Positions 49,260 to 59,085 of a stretch of DNA of 64,000 nucleotides are shown here, piece after piece. Numbering within the stretch: the first letter of the stretch is position 1; every line of letters begins with the position of its first letter. Both the position numbers and the translations under genes were made by a program. The notes beneath the pieces were generated by a model. It was not told where the DNA came from, searched no databases, and was given only the letters and a program-made list of their open reading frames with translations. The stretch is from CAZYXZ01 sp964651395. Its GTDB lineage: Bacteria; Actinomycetota; Actinomycetes; BP-191. The stretch lies in the NCBI GenBank assembly GCA_964651395.1, contig CAZYXZ010000003.1, positions 1 through 64,000 on the forward strand, given 5' to 3'.

Positions 49260-50246
49260 ATGGTGGCTGTCGTCGTACTCGCGGCGATCGCGTTCGTGCT
49301 GTTCCTCTTCGTCCTGTCGGGGGTGAAGATCATCCGGCCGTACGAGCGCGGTCTCGTCGAGCGGCTCGGCAAGTACCACGGCACGAACGAGCCCGGGCTG
49401 CGCCTGATCATCCCGTTCGTCGAGCGGATGGTGCGGGTCGACATGCGCGAGCGAGTCGTCGATGTGCCGCCGCAAGAGGTCATCACCTCGGACAACGTCG
49501 TCGTGTCGGTCGACGCCGTCATCTACTACGAGGCGACCGATCCGCAGAAGCTCGCCTACAACGTCGTCGACTTCTACCTGGCGATCACCAAGCTCGCGCA
49601 GACCAACCTGCGCAACGTCGTCGGCGACATGCAGCTCGACGAGGCGCTCACCTCTCGCGACACCATCAACACGCGGCTGCGCGCGATCCTCGATGACGCG
49701 ACCGACAAGTGGGGAACGCGCGTGGTGCGGGTCGAGATCCAGCGCATCGACCCGCCGCCGGACGTCATGGCCGCGATGCACGAGCAGATGAAGGCGGAGC
49801 GGACCCGCCGCGCCGTCGTCACGCAGGCATCGGGTGAGCGCGAGGCGGCGATCGCGGTCGCCGAGGGCGAGAAGCAGGCCGCGATCCTCAACGCCGAGGG
49901 TCTCAAGACGGCCAACGTCCTGACCGCGGAGGGCGAGGCCGAGGCCGTACGGGTCAACGCCGAGGCGGAGAAGTTCCGCCAGCGCCTCGTCGCCGAGGGC
50001 GAGGCCCAGGCGATCAAGGCGGTGTACCAGGCGATCCACGACGGTAAGCCGACGGCCGACCTGCTCGCGGTGAAGTACCTCGAGTCGCTGCAGTACATCG
50101 CCGACGGCCAGGCGACGAAGATCTTCTTCCCTGTCGAGGCGACCGCGCTCGTGGGCGCCGTGGGCGGGCTCGCGGAGGTCATCGACCAGGCCGGCAAGAA
50201 CAAGGCGCCGGCCAAGCGCGCTCCGGCGAGGAAGTCTTCGCGCTGA
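49260..50246 (+). CDS. SPFH/band 7 (paraslipin/QmcA-like) protein
   Basis: The 328-residue protein has an N-terminal membrane hairpin or helix (VVVLAAIAFVLFLFVLSGVKII), the SPFH domain (RPYERGLVERLGKYHGTNEPGLRLIIPFVERM, DVPPQEVITSDNVVVSVDAVIYY), and a charged coiled coil (ERTRRAVVTQASGEREAAIAVAEGEKQ). The tail is Lys/Ala-rich. It probably forms large oligomers at the membrane together with NfeD, affecting protein turnover or membrane order. The ATG is preceded by AAGGAG at about ten bases. Confidence 0.92.
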   Translation: MVAVVVLAAIAFVLFLFVLSGVKIIRPYERGLVERLGKYHGTNEPGLRLIIPFVERMVRVDMRERVVDVPPQEVITSDNVVVSVDAVIYYEATDPQKLAYNVVDFYLAITKLAQTNLRNVVGDMQLDEALTSRDTINTRLRAILDDATDKWGTRVVRVEIQRIDPPPDVMAAMHEQMKAERTRRAVVTQASGEREAAIAVAEGEKQAAILNAEGLKTANVLTAEGEAEAVRVNAEAEKFRQRLVAEGEAQAIKAVYQAIHDGKPTADLLAVKYLESLQYIADGQATKIFFPVEATALVGAVGGLAEVIDQAGKNKAPAKRAPARKSSR

Positions 50247-50278
50247 ACAGTCAGCGACCCAGCCTGTCCGGCCGACGT

Positions 50279-51097
50279 GTGCTCATCACCGGCGCGGCGC
50301 GCGGGATCGGCGCGTCGCTCGCACAGCGCCTCTCCGAGCGTGGTGCTGTCGTCGCGCTGGCCGGCCTCGAGCCCGAGCTGCTCGCCGGCGTCGCGCAGAC
50401 CTGCGGCCGGGCGCCGTGGTGGGAGTGCGACGTCGCCGACCGGGACCAGGTGGACGCCACCGTCGCCACCGCCGTGGCCGAGCTCGGCGGGCTGGACGTG
50501 GTCGTCGCCAACGCCGGTGTCGGGGCGCAGATGCCGATGCTCGGTGGCGACCCGCAGATCTTCGACCGCACGCTCGACGTCAACGTGCGGGGCGTCTACA
50601 ACACCCTGCGCGCGGCTGCACCCCACATCGCCCACCCCCGCGGGTACGCGCTGCCGGTGTCCTCGCTGGCCGCCGCGGTGCACATCCCGATGCTGGGCGC
50701 TTACAACGCGTCGAAGTCGGCGGTCGAGGCCCTGGGCAACACCCTGCGCGCGGAGCTGCGCGCGACCGGCGCGAAGGTGGGCGTTGCGTACTTCTCCGAG
50801 ATCGACACCGACATGACCGCGCGAGGCTTCGACACAGACGCCGCCCGCTCGCTCGCCGGGCTCACGAAGTACGTCCGGATCACGCCCCTGCCCGTGGCCA
50901 TCGACGCCCTGGAACGCGGCATCGCCTGGCGGGCGCGGCGCATCGTCTCGCCGCGGTGGGTCGCGGGTGCACTGCGATTCCGGATGCTGGTCCAGCCGGT
51001 GGTCGACGTCGTGGTCCAGCGTGGCCTCGCCGACGCGCTCGAGATTGCCCGCGCCGAAGACGTGGAGCTGACCACACCACAGCCGCCCAGACCGTGA
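50279..51097 (+). CDS. short-chain dehydrogenase/reductase
   Basis: The 272-residue protein has the SDR set: TGAARGIGASLA (cofactor), ANAGVG, SSLAAAVHIPMLGAYNASKSAVEAL with catalytic Ser, Tyr and Lys, and FSEIDTDMT. The GTG at 50279 removes the start of the first strand; the frame is open upstream through LSGRRVLITG with only a CTG near 50243 as a possible start, so the annotated N-terminus is doubtful. It follows the SPFH gene and overlaps the next gene by four bases (GTGA). Confidence 0.82.
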   Translation: MLITGAARGIGASLAQRLSERGAVVALAGLEPELLAGVAQTCGRAPWWECDVADRDQVDATVATAVAELGGLDVVVANAGVGAQMPMLGGDPQIFDRTLDVNVRGVYNTLRAAAPHIAHPRGYALPVSSLAAAVHIPMLGAYNASKSAVEALGNTLRAELRATGAKVGVAYFSEIDTDMTARGFDTDAARSLAGLTKYVRITPLPVAIDALERGIAWRARRIVSPRWVAGALRFRMLVQPVVDVVVQRGLADALEIARAEDVELTTPQPPRP

Positions 51098-51624
51098 CCG
51101 CACCGAGGATCCGACCCGGGACCCGCCGCGAGCTCGGTGTCGTCGGCTGGACCGTCGCCCGAGTCGCCGGACGGGTTGCCGGCACCGGACCTCCCAACCT
51201 GTTCCGGACTCTCGGCCGGCACCGGCGGCTGTTCCGCGGCTGGCTGCGCTTTGCCGGGCGGCTCATGCCCGGCGGTCGGCTCCCCCGGCGCGACACCGAG
51301 CTGGTCATCCTGCGCGTCGCCCATCTCAACGACTGCGCGTACGAGTTCGAGCACCACGTCCGGCTCGGGCAGCGCGCAGGGATCGGGCCCGCCGAGGTCA
51401 CGCGGATCCTCGTCGGTCCGGACGACGAGGCGTGGACGACGCGCGAGCGAGCCCTGCTCTCGGCCACCGACCAGCTGCATCACGACCGCGACCTGGACGA
51501 CGCGGCCTGGGCCGCCCTGCGGGCGCACCTCGGCGAGCGCGAGTGCATCGAGCTCTGCTTCCTCGTCGGTCACTACGAGCTGCTCGCGACCACGATCAGA
51601 ACGCTGCGCATCCAGCCCGACTAG
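51094..51624 (+). CDS. carboxymuconolactone decarboxylase/AhpD-like protein
   Basis: The 176-residue helical protein has the CMD pattern RRDTELVILRVAHLNDCAYEFEHHVRLGQRAGI. The active-site-like region has one cysteine followed by Tyr-Glu and a HH pair, as in decarboxylase-type members, not the CxxC of AhpD peroxidases. The C-terminal half carries ERECIELCFLVGHYELLA, which is common in the family. It is coupled to the SDR gene, so the two may act on one substrate. Confidence 0.85.
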   Translation: MTAPRIRPGTRRELGVVGWTVARVAGRVAGTGPPNLFRTLGRHRRLFRGWLRFAGRLMPGGRLPRRDTELVILRVAHLNDCAYEFEHHVRLGQRAGIGPAEVTRILVGPDDEAWTTRERALLSATDQLHHDRDLDDAAWAALRAHLGERECIELCFLVGHYELLATTIRTLRIQPD

Positions 51625-51636
51625 CGGCGCCGTCGC

Positions 51637-52791
51637 TCACCCGGCGTCTGCGACAACGCGCCCGGGTCTCCACCTGTCGCGCGCCACTGGCCCGAGCAGG
51701 AGTGCCAGTACGGCGAGACCCCATACCAGCTTGGCTACCGCGCCCGCGGTGTGCCCGAACAACGCCGGCACGGCGAACTCGACCACGCCGGTCACGACCG
51801 TCCAGATCGGCAGCCGCCGGGTCGAAGGCCGGGTGGCGTCGTACAGGTAGGCGAACAGCAGTGGGCCGAGCCCGTAGTACGGGTAGCTGTACGGGTCGGT
51901 CAGCACCCGGACGGCGACGGCTGCCAGCGGCGCGCCGGTCCACCGTCCCCGCAGCGCCACAGCCGCGCACACCGCGCCGCCGAGGATGAACTGGCTCGGT
52001 CGCAGCCACTTCTGCACCTCGGTGCCGCCCGCGCCGAGCAGATGCATCACGGAGCCGGGGCTGATCGTGATGGGCAGACCGCCGAGGGCGCGGACCGTGC
52101 CCGGTGCGGAGATGACGAACGGCAGCCACCAGACGGCCGCGGACGCGATCAGCACGAGCATCGCCGGCGCACGACGCACTCGTGGCAAGACGAACAGCAG
52201 CGGCGCGAAGATCACCGCCCACGGCTTCGTGGCTGCGGCGACACCGAGACACCCTGCGGCAAGCCAGCCGTGCTGCGGGGTTCTGGACAGCGCCGCGACG
52301 GCGACGGCGACGAGCGCGATCGCCATGGGGTCGTCCAGGTGGCCCCAGCGAGCGGCGTAGATCGACCAGGTTCCGGCGACGGCGCCACTGGCCAGGAACA
52401 TCGCCAGGCGGTAGCCGGTCGCTTGGCGATCGTCGCCGCGGCGATGCGCCGCAAGGTCGACGGCAGCGATCGCGCCCACAGACATGAGCGCCATGCCCAT
52501 GGTGATGACGAACTTCATGCGCAGGGCCGTCAGCCCGCCCAGCAACGCTCCGATGATCAGTGCCGGCGGGCCGATCTGGATGTGCGGGTTGTCGACGTAG
52601 ACGTGCAGACGAGGGTCCGTGAACGCGGTGAGGGGGCCGTGATGGTGGTTCAGGGTGTACGCGCCGACCAGGAAGATGACGAAGTCGTTGTTCAGGTACT
52701 TCGTCTGCTCGAACCCGACCCACGCCAGGACGCACGCGATGGCAGCGAGCAGCACGTAGCGCACCGTCGTGGACAGCGCTGACGTCCCCAC
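51637..52791 (-). CDS. polytopic membrane protein, GT-C glycosyltransferase-like
   Basis: The 384-residue protein has about ten hydrophobic segments. An early extracytoplasmic loop (YTLNHHHGPLTAFTDPRLHVYVDNPHIQIGPP) contains acidic and histidine residues, as in GT-C mannosyltransferase-like and DUF2029-like proteins that use polyprenyl-phosphate sugars. Other parts such as RWGHLDDPMAIALVAVAVAAL and AAATKPWAVIFAPLLF are typical. The sugar and acceptor are unknown. Confidence 0.7.
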   Translation of the reverse strand: MGTSALSTTVRYVLLAAIACVLAWVGFEQTKYLNNDFVIFLVGAYTLNHHHGPLTAFTDPRLHVYVDNPHIQIGPPALIIGALLGGLTALRMKFVITMGMALMSVGAIAAVDLAAHRRGDDRQATGYRLAMFLASGAVAGTWSIYAARWGHLDDPMAIALVAVAVAALSRTPQHGWLAAGCLGVAAATKPWAVIFAPLLFVLPRVRRAPAMLVLIASAAVWWLPFVISAPGTVRALGGLPITISPGSVMHLLGAGGTEVQKWLRPSQFILGGAVCAAVALRGRWTGAPLAAVAVRVLTDPYSYPYYGLGPLLFAYLYDATRPSTRRLPIWTVVTGVVEFAVPALFGHTAGAVAKLVWGLAVLALLLGPVARDRWRPGRVVADAG

Positions 52792-52807
52792 AGGTGACTC
52801 CCCGCCG

Positions 52808-53536
<729 letters not shown>

Positions 53537-53621
53537 GAACGGAAGCGTAGCGACACCCGCCACTTTCAAGATCGGCCAGATAGCGCAACGATGCCGATGT
53601 GGGGGCAGATGAGGAGGGCAC

Positions 53622-53975
53622 ATGGCTGGGATCGCAGGCGGCAGCTTCGAGAAGCCGGACGAGACCCGTACGTTCAGCCACGGCAAGGTGGACGTGATCA
53701 CGCTCAACGGGCACACCGTGGGCCGCGCCGAGTTCGAGCCCGGCTGGAAGTGGTCGGAGTGCGTCAAGCCGATCGCCGGGACCGACTCCTGCCAGGCCCT
53801 CCACGTCGGCTTCTCCCTGGCCGGGCGCATGCACATCGTGCACAACGACGGCACCGAGTCCGACGCCGAAGCCGGCGACGTCTACGTGATCGAGCCGGGC
53901 CACGACGCGTGGGTCGTCGGCGACGAGACGTTCGTCGGCCTCGAGTTCCAGAGCGCCGCGACGTACGCGAAGTAG
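53622..53975 (+). CDS. cupin-domain protein
   Basis: The 117-residue protein is a single small cupin. The two cupin motifs appear as ECVKPIAGTDSCQALHVGFSLAGRMHIV and DAEAGDVYVIEPGHDAWVVGDE. Only one clear metal-type histidine (ALHVG) and GH occur, so metal binding is uncertain. A strong GAGGAGGG lies just upstream of the ATG. It is divergent from the flavodoxin-fold gene with 85 bases between. Confidence 0.85.
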   Translation: MAGIAGGSFEKPDETRTFSHGKVDVITLNGHTVGRAEFEPGWKWSECVKPIAGTDSCQALHVGFSLAGRMHIVHNDGTESDAEAGDVYVIEPGHDAWVVGDETFVGLEFQSAATYAK

Positions 53976-54001
53976 GTCGCGTACGCGCGGCGCCCCGGCA
54001 G

Positions 54002-54280
54002 CTACGCGACTTCCGCCGTGGTCGGGTCGATGACCGTCCGGACTCGCTGGGTGGCGTCCACGGGGAACCCGCCGGCCTTGCCGTGCTCCTCGACGGTCGC
54101 CACGTCGTCGGCGATGTAGACGCAGAACAGCTTGTCGTCGGTCACGTACGTGTGGAGCCACTGAGCCCGCCCTGACATCGCGTCGAGGATCTCGTTGGAC
54201 TTCTGCGAGATCCCCTGCAGCTCGTCGGCGGTGAGCTTGCCGGCGCCCGGCAGCGTGCGCTCGATCACGAACTTCGGCAT
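54002..54280 (-). CDS. DUF4242 family protein
   Basis: The 92-residue protein begins MPKFVIERTLPGAGKLTADELQ and continues with QWLHTYVTDDKLFCVYIADD and a helix with EEHGKAGGFP, the DUF4242 pattern. Members are small ferredoxin-like-fold proteins, one of which (SCO4226) binds nickel. His in WLHTYV and HGKAGGFP, and Cys in LFCVY, could bind metal. AAGGGAG precedes the ATG. Confidence 0.85.
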   Translation of the reverse strand: MPKFVIERTLPGAGKLTADELQGISQKSNEILDAMSGRAQWLHTYVTDDKLFCVYIADDVATVEEHGKAGGFPVDATQRVRTVIDPTTAEVA

Positions 54281-54401
54281 GGCCGTCTCCCTTGCGTCGA
54301 CCCAGCGTGCCTGGGTGCCTGGTTGCGATGTCCCGAGTGTTGATGCGCGCACACCAGCGGGGAATGATCGCCGCACCGCCGTACCTGACCGGGAAGCCAC
54401 G

Positions 54402-55373
54402 ATGGCAGTCAGCGAGAACACACCCGCGCCCCTGCAGTCCGCGCTGCAGCAGGTCCGGCTCGATGGTGCGATCTTCTTCCGGTCGGAGTTCAGCGAGGCG
54501 TGGGCCTACGAGTCTCCCGAGCCGACGATCGTGTGCAGCATCCTGCGACCGGACGCCAGCCGGTTGCTCATGTTTCACATCGTCGCGGCCGGTCGATGCT
54601 GGATCGCGCTCGCCGACGGCGAGCGGCACTGGGCCAGCCGCGGCGACGTCATCGTCATCCCGTACGGCGACCAGCACTGGGTGGGCGGGGAGACTCCGAC
54701 CGATCCGGTGCCCATCCTCGACCTCTTCGACGCACCGCCCTGGGACACGATGCCCGTCCTGCGTTACGGCGCAGGCGGCGAGCGCACCGACATCGTCTGC
54801 GGCTACTTGCATTCCGAGGATCCGCTGTTCAACCCGGCGATGGGCGCGCTGCCACCGCTCTTCGTGGTGCGGCCGGAAGGACCAGCCGCGCAGTGGGTCG
54901 AGTCGAGCATCCAGTTCGCCCTGGCCAGCACCACACCGGACCGACCGGCCGAGCTCGACTCCACGCGCCTGCCCGAGCTGCTGCTCATCGAGATCCTGCG
55001 CATCCACCTCGCCAGCGCGCCCGCCGCGGAGCGCGGCTGGATCGCGGCACTGCGCGACCCGGTGCTGGCTCCGGCCATGGCGGCCATGCACGCCGACCCG
55101 AGCCGCAAGTGGACGGTCGCTGACCTGGCCACCACGTGCCTGGTCTCGCGCTCACTCCTCGACGAGCGGTTCCGGGCGATGCTCGGACGTTCCCCGATCC
55201 GCTATCTCGCCGACTGGCGCATGCACATCGCCGAGGAGCTCCTCGCGACGACCGAGCTGTCCGTGGCCGCGGTCGCGCGCCGGGTCGGCTACGACGCCGA
55301 GGAGGCGTTCAGCCGCGCGTTCAAGCGCGCGCACGGCGAAGCGCCGAGTGTCTGGCGCGCCGCTCGGGCGTAG
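54402..55373 (+). CDS. AraC-family transcriptional regulator with cupin sensor domain
   Basis: The 323-residue protein has an N-terminal cupin domain of the AraC_binding_6 type (MLFHIVAAGRCWIALADGERHWASRGDVIVIPYGDQHW) and a C-terminal pair of helix-turn-helix motifs (WTVADLATTCLVSRSLLDERFRAMLGRSPIRYL and LSVAAVARRVGYDAEEAFSRAFKRAHGEAPSVWR). Such regulators often control neighbouring oxidoreductase or cupin genes. Divergent from DUF4242 with about 120 bases between, its likely operator region. Confidence 0.92.
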   Translation: MAVSENTPAPLQSALQQVRLDGAIFFRSEFSEAWAYESPEPTIVCSILRPDASRLLMFHIVAAGRCWIALADGERHWASRGDVIVIPYGDQHWVGGETPTDPVPILDLFDAPPWDTMPVLRYGAGGERTDIVCGYLHSEDPLFNPAMGALPPLFVVRPEGPAAQWVESSIQFALASTTPDRPAELDSTRLPELLLIEILRIHLASAPAAERGWIAALRDPVLAPAMAAMHADPSRKWTVADLATTCLVSRSLLDERFRAMLGRSPIRYLADWRMHIAEELLATTELSVAAVARRVGYDAEEAFSRAFKRAHGEAPSVWRAARA

Positions 55374-55399
55374 TCTCCGGCGCAACGGAGGGGGATGGC

Positions 55400-56890
55400 A
55401 TGACCACCGAGCCACCAGCAGGTCCACCTCAGGGACCACAGTCCGGACCGCCATCGGGACCACCGTCCGGGCCGCCCTCGGGTCCGCCCTCCGGTCCGCC
55501 GTCCGGGCCGCCCTCGGGTCCGCCGGCCGCGACTCCCTCCGGACCACCCCCCGCATCGCCCTCGGGACCGCCGCCTGGACCACCCGCGGCGGCGCCCCGC
55601 GCCGGCAGCAGCTGGCTCCAGCCGCCCCAACGCAACTGGCTCGCGCTCGTGGTGGTGCTGGCCCTGGTCGGCGGGTTCCTGCTCACGCGTGACGACGAGG
55701 CCGGCGGGGGCGAGATCTTCCTGCAGCCGGTGACCGAGCCGGGCCCCGACCCGTTCAGTCCGTCGGTCGCCCAACCGCGACCGACCGCCTCCCCGTCGCT
55801 GCCACAGGGCACCGGCGGACCGTTCGCGAGCCCCAGCCAGACGCCGACCGACTCGCCGACAGGCCTGCCTACCCCGTCGACGACGCCATCGCCCGACGCC
55901 ACGCTGACCGCCGGCTCGACGAGCGGACCGATCAGCGTCACCGCGAAGTCCGGCGCGACGCCGGGGCTCTACGGCGGGACGCGCGACCAGCAGAGCTGCA
56001 ACAAGCAGCAGATGATCGCCTTCCTCGATGCGAACCCGGACAAGAAGGCCGCCTGGGCCGCCGCCCAGGGCATCAGCCCGGCAGAGGTCAGTGGCTACAT
56101 CGCCGGGCTGGTCGACGGAGAGGTGACCGGCAACATCCGCGTGACCAACCACGGCTTCAAGGGCGGCCGGGCCAACCCGTTCCAGGCGATCCTGCAGCAC
56201 GGCACCGCCGTACTCATCGACAACCGCGGGCTGCCGCGGGCCCGATGCGCCTGCGGCAACCCCCTGACGCCGCCCAAGGCAGTGTCCACGAAGCCGCGCT
56301 ACCGCGGCACGCCGTGGGGCGGGCTCTCGCCGACGAACATCACCGTCATCAACCAGAGCACGACGGTGATCAACGTCATCACCCTCATCGACATCAACAC
56401 GGGGACCCCCTTCGGCCGTCAGCCGGGCGGGGTGGACCTGCCGCTCCCAGGCGGCGGCTCCCCGTTCCCGACCTCGCCCGCCACCTCGGGCCCGACGACC
56501 GGAACGGGTGGTTTCCGCCTGGTCGCGGTGAAGGACAACAGCGACAGCTACCGCGCGAACTGGCGGGTCAACGCCAACGCCGGCACAGCTCACATCGAGG
56601 GGCCCGGCTACACCGGCGACTACACGTGGACCGTGCCGCAGACGCTCGACGCACTCGGTACCACCCTGCGCTACGGCGGTACGTCGACCGGCAACTACGC
56701 GATCAGCATCAAGCCCTACAACAAGAGCGGGATCACACTGAACCCGAGCAGCGAGGACGAGCTGCACGCCTACGCGCCGAACTCGGTCAGCAAGGAGGCC
56801 GTCGTGACGGTGACCGGCGACGCGACGGAGGTCGTGCTGGCCTACTCGATGGGCTTCGCCATCAACGTCGAGTACACGTACCGGCGCTGA
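55400..56890 (+). CDS. DUF6777 family membrane-anchored protein
   Basis: The 496-residue protein starts with a Pro/Gly-rich cytoplasmic part containing seven SGPP repeats. One membrane segment (WLALVVVLALVGGFLL) follows, then a Pro/Ser/Thr linker and an extracytoplasmic domain. The domain begins GLYGGTRDQQSCNKQQMIAFL and includes VTNHGFKGGRANPFQAILQ and RARCACGNPLTPP, the DUF6777 pattern; a beta-sandwich-like stretch ends the protein. GGAGGGGG lies upstream of the ATG. The role is unknown. Confidence 0.82.
   Translation: MTTEPPAGPPQGPQSGPPSGPPSGPPSGPPSGPPSGPPSGPPAATPSGPPPASPSGPPPGPPAAAPRAGSSWLQPPQRNWLALVVVLALVGGFLLTRDDEAGGGEIFLQPVTEPGPDPFSPSVAQPRPTASPSLPQGTGGPFASPSQTPTDSPTGLPTPSTTPSPDATLTAGSTSGPISVTAKSGATPGLYGGTRDQQSCNKQQMIAFLDANPDKKAAWAAAQGISPAEVSGYIAGLVDGEVTGNIRVTNHGFKGGRANPFQAILQHGTAVLIDNRGLPRARCACGNPLTPPKAVSTKPRYRGTPWGGLSPTNITVINQSTTVINVITLIDINTGTPFGRQPGGVDLPLPGGGSPFPTSPATSGPTTGTGGFRLVAVKDNSDSYRANWRVNANAGTAHIEGPGYTGDYTWTVPQTLDALGTTLRYGGTSTGNYAISIKPYNKSGITLNPSSEDELHAYAPNSVSKEAVVTVTGDATEVVLAYSMGFAINVEYTYRR
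55442..55525 (+). repeat. seven SGPP-coding 12-bp repeats
   Basis: Seven successive 12-base units code Ser-Gly-Pro-Pro. Unlike the array at 45622-45709, the third bases vary between units, so this copy assembled cleanly and looks older or under different turnover. Confidence 0.85.
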
Positions 56891-56925
56891 GGTCCGCGCG
56901 AGGTTTGTCGCCGTAGGCTGCCGGC

Positions 56926-57204
56926 ATGGAGGACATCGCTCGCGATTACGCCGCGCAGTTCGGTGGGGACTTCCAGTCGCTCATCGTGCCGGTGGTCGGC
57001 GCGGCCGTGCTGCTGGTCGTCGCCAAGGCGCTGTTCAAGGGTGCGCTCAAGGGCGTCGCGATCGGGCTGATCGTCAGCGCGCTCCTGGTTGTCGGACTCG
57101 CCGCGGCTGCCGTCGGCGTGGCGCGCTCCTCCTGCCGGACGCTGGAGACGAAGGACCCCCGCGCCTACGCCGCCGCGCGTTGCGACCAGATCCTCGGCCG
57201 CTGA
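56926..57204 (+). CDS. small membrane protein, function unknown
   Basis: The 92-residue protein has two hydrophobic segments (LIVPVVGAAVLLVVAKALF and GVAIGLIVSALLVVGLAAAAVGVA) and a short soluble C-terminus with two cysteines (SSCRTL and RCDQI). It follows the DUF6777 gene by 35 bases in the same direction and may be cotranscribed with it. No family is recognised. Confidence 0.65.
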   Translation: MEDIARDYAAQFGGDFQSLIVPVVGAAVLLVVAKALFKGALKGVAIGLIVSALLVVGLAAAAVGVARSSCRTLETKDPRAYAAARCDQILGR

Positions 57205-57208
57205 CGCG

Positions 57209-58639
57209 CTAGCCCGCCTGTGCCGCCAGCCACGCGGCGGCCGACTTCGCGCGGGCTCTCAGGTCCGCGGCGCCCTCGGGGAGCAGGACACCGCTGCGCA
57301 AGGAGGCCTGGACCGCGGTCTCGAACTTCCTCGAGAACGCCGCCGGCGAGGGGTAGAGCTCCTTCAGCGTCGCGGCGTCGAACACGCGGGTAGTGCCCTT
57401 CAACGCCGCGAAGCCGCCGGCCACACCGCACGGGTCGTTCGTCGGCGCCATGTTGAGGCCGGTGAAGTACGACGCGATCGGCACCTCCATGTACGGCAGC
57501 CGGACGCCGCCGAGCATGTTGCCCCGCGCGTCGAACAACCGAGTGCCGTCGGCGGCGCGGGCCGCGCGGGGCTGCGGCTTGGGCGCGCGGCCGGTCCGAA
57601 CCCACTGGTCGAGTGCCACGAGCGACGCCGACCAGACCCACGTGGAGGAGATGTAGTTGGCGCTCAGGCACTCGCCGGCCGCCTTCTGATAGCCCCAGGC
57701 CAGGGCGTCGACCGGGTCGTACGAACCGACGCTGCGATTGCTCGCGGAGTACTGCAGCACCGCGTCCTGGTAGCGGTCGCTGCCATAGCTCGTGTGCCCC
57801 GGGCCAGCCAGCTCCCAGAGCCGGAACCGGCCGCTGTCGGGAGGAACCGGCTGCGCCGGGACCTCGGCCTGGCTGTTCACCCAGAGGATGGGAGCGAGGT
57901 CGCGGCGTACCTCCTCGGCGCCGATGATCTGGGGGCTGAAGCCGTCGAAGACGCGGGCCGACTCGTGCACCTCGTTGATGTAGGACTTCAACCGGCTGGC
58001 CGACTGCGAGGCGCCGACCGCGAGCCGGCGCGCCACGCGCGGGCGCAGCGGGCCGAGCACCGTGGGGTGCACCGCTGCCTGCGCGGCCTGCGAGAAGATG
58101 TCGAAGGAGTAGTCGTCGCCCGGGTGGCTGAGCGAGCCGTAGCGGACCGGGTCGTACTGCTTCAGCGCGATCGGGCTGGCCTCGATGCTCAGCCTCTGCG
58201 CGGCCACCGCGACGTAGACGAAGCCTCTGTTCATGATCGTTCGGTGCATCGGCGCCCAGGACACGTCCTTGTCGAACGCGAGGGTGACGTTGTTCCAGTC
58301 GACGATCACGGTGCCGTTGAAGGCGCGGGGGTCGGTCGGTCGTCGTACCAGGATCCGGCTCTTGTACGGCGTCGTCCGGCTCTCCTCGGTCACGGTCCTC
58401 GCCATGCCCTCGAAGAAGAACTCCTGCTCGATCCAGCCCTTGTCGAGCGGCACCATCGTGCGGCCGAACGGCTCGCCGGTCCGGATGCCCCCGCTGACCG
58501 GTCCGCTGACGATCGGCACGGGGACGCTCGAGCCCCTCGCCGGCGCGGCGACGCCACCATGCGCCAGACCCTCCGCGCACAGCACCAGCGCGGTCACACC
58601 GACCAGCCAGGTCATCCGGTTGCTTCGCACGTCCGGCAC
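57209..58639 (-). CDS. secreted alpha/beta hydrolase-domain protein
   Basis: The 476-residue protein has a signal peptide (MTWLVGVTALVLCAEGLAHGGVAA). A hydrolase domain follows, with the nucleophile region LAVGASQSASRLKSYINEVHE (G-x-S-x-S-A) and the probable histidine in WELAGPGHTSYGSDRYQ. This matches the alpha/beta hydrolase-domain (PF20091-type) family of secreted actinobacterial proteins. The substrate is unknown. GTG 58639 is used; GTG 58630 or ATG 58615 would also leave a whole signal peptide. Confidence 0.8.
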   Translation of the reverse strand: MPDVRSNRMTWLVGVTALVLCAEGLAHGGVAAPARGSSVPVPIVSGPVSGGIRTGEPFGRTMVPLDKGWIEQEFFFEGMARTVTEESRTTPYKSRILVRRPTDPRAFNGTVIVDWNNVTLAFDKDVSWAPMHRTIMNRGFVYVAVAAQRLSIEASPIALKQYDPVRYGSLSHPGDDYSFDIFSQAAQAAVHPTVLGPLRPRVARRLAVGASQSASRLKSYINEVHESARVFDGFSPQIIGAEEVRRDLAPILWVNSQAEVPAQPVPPDSGRFRLWELAGPGHTSYGSDRYQDAVLQYSASNRSVGSYDPVDALAWGYQKAAGECLSANYISSTWVWSASLVALDQWVRTGRAPKPQPRAARAADGTRLFDARGNMLGGVRLPYMEVPIASYFTGLNMAPTNDPCGVAGGFAALKGTTRVFDAATLKELYPSPAAFSRKFETAVQASLRSGVLLPEGAADLRARAKSAAAWLAAQAG

Positions 58640-58683
58640 TTCACCGTGCGGCCGCTCGTTCCTGCCGGGAGCAACCGTCGAGG

Positions 58684-59085
58684 TCAGGACTCGTTCAGGC
58701 TCACGGCGGCCTTGATGAGGTTGATGAAGGCCTTCTCGTCGAGCTTCTCACCCTCGCGCACGTCGATCGCGCGCCGGGTGTTGCCGTCGAGGCTCGAGTT
58801 GAACAGGCCGGTCGGGTCCGGCAGTGACGCACCCTTCATGAAGGTCAGCTTCACGACGCTCTGGTAGGTCTCGCCGGTGCAGATCATCCCGTTGTGGGAC
58901 CAGATCGGGACCCCCGGGCTCGATGCCTTCTGGTACTTCCACTCCTCGACCACGTCGGGGTCGGCCTTCTTGATGAGGCCACGCAGCGTGGCGAGCGTCT
59001 TGCCGCGCCAGTCGCCCAGCTCGTTGATCCGTGCGTCGATCTGTTGAGAAGGGGACTCGTTCCTGCCCGCGGCGTTCTTCGTCAT
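58684..59085 (-). CDS. DUF1801 family protein
   Basis: The 133-residue protein has the DUF1801 pattern: QQIDARINELGDWRGKTLATLRGLIKKADPDVVEEWKY near the start, then PIWSHNGMICTGETYQSVVKLTFMKGASLPDP. These small proteins resemble the YdhG/frataxin-like fold and have no settled function. It is coupled (ATGA overlap) behind the LPATG-anchored propeller gene. Confidence 0.88.
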   Translation of the reverse strand: MTKNAAGRNESPSQQIDARINELGDWRGKTLATLRGLIKKADPDVVEEWKYQKASSPGVPIWSHNGMICTGETYQSVVKLTFMKGASLPDPTGLFNSSLDGNTRRAIDVREGEKLDEKAFINLIKAAVSLNES

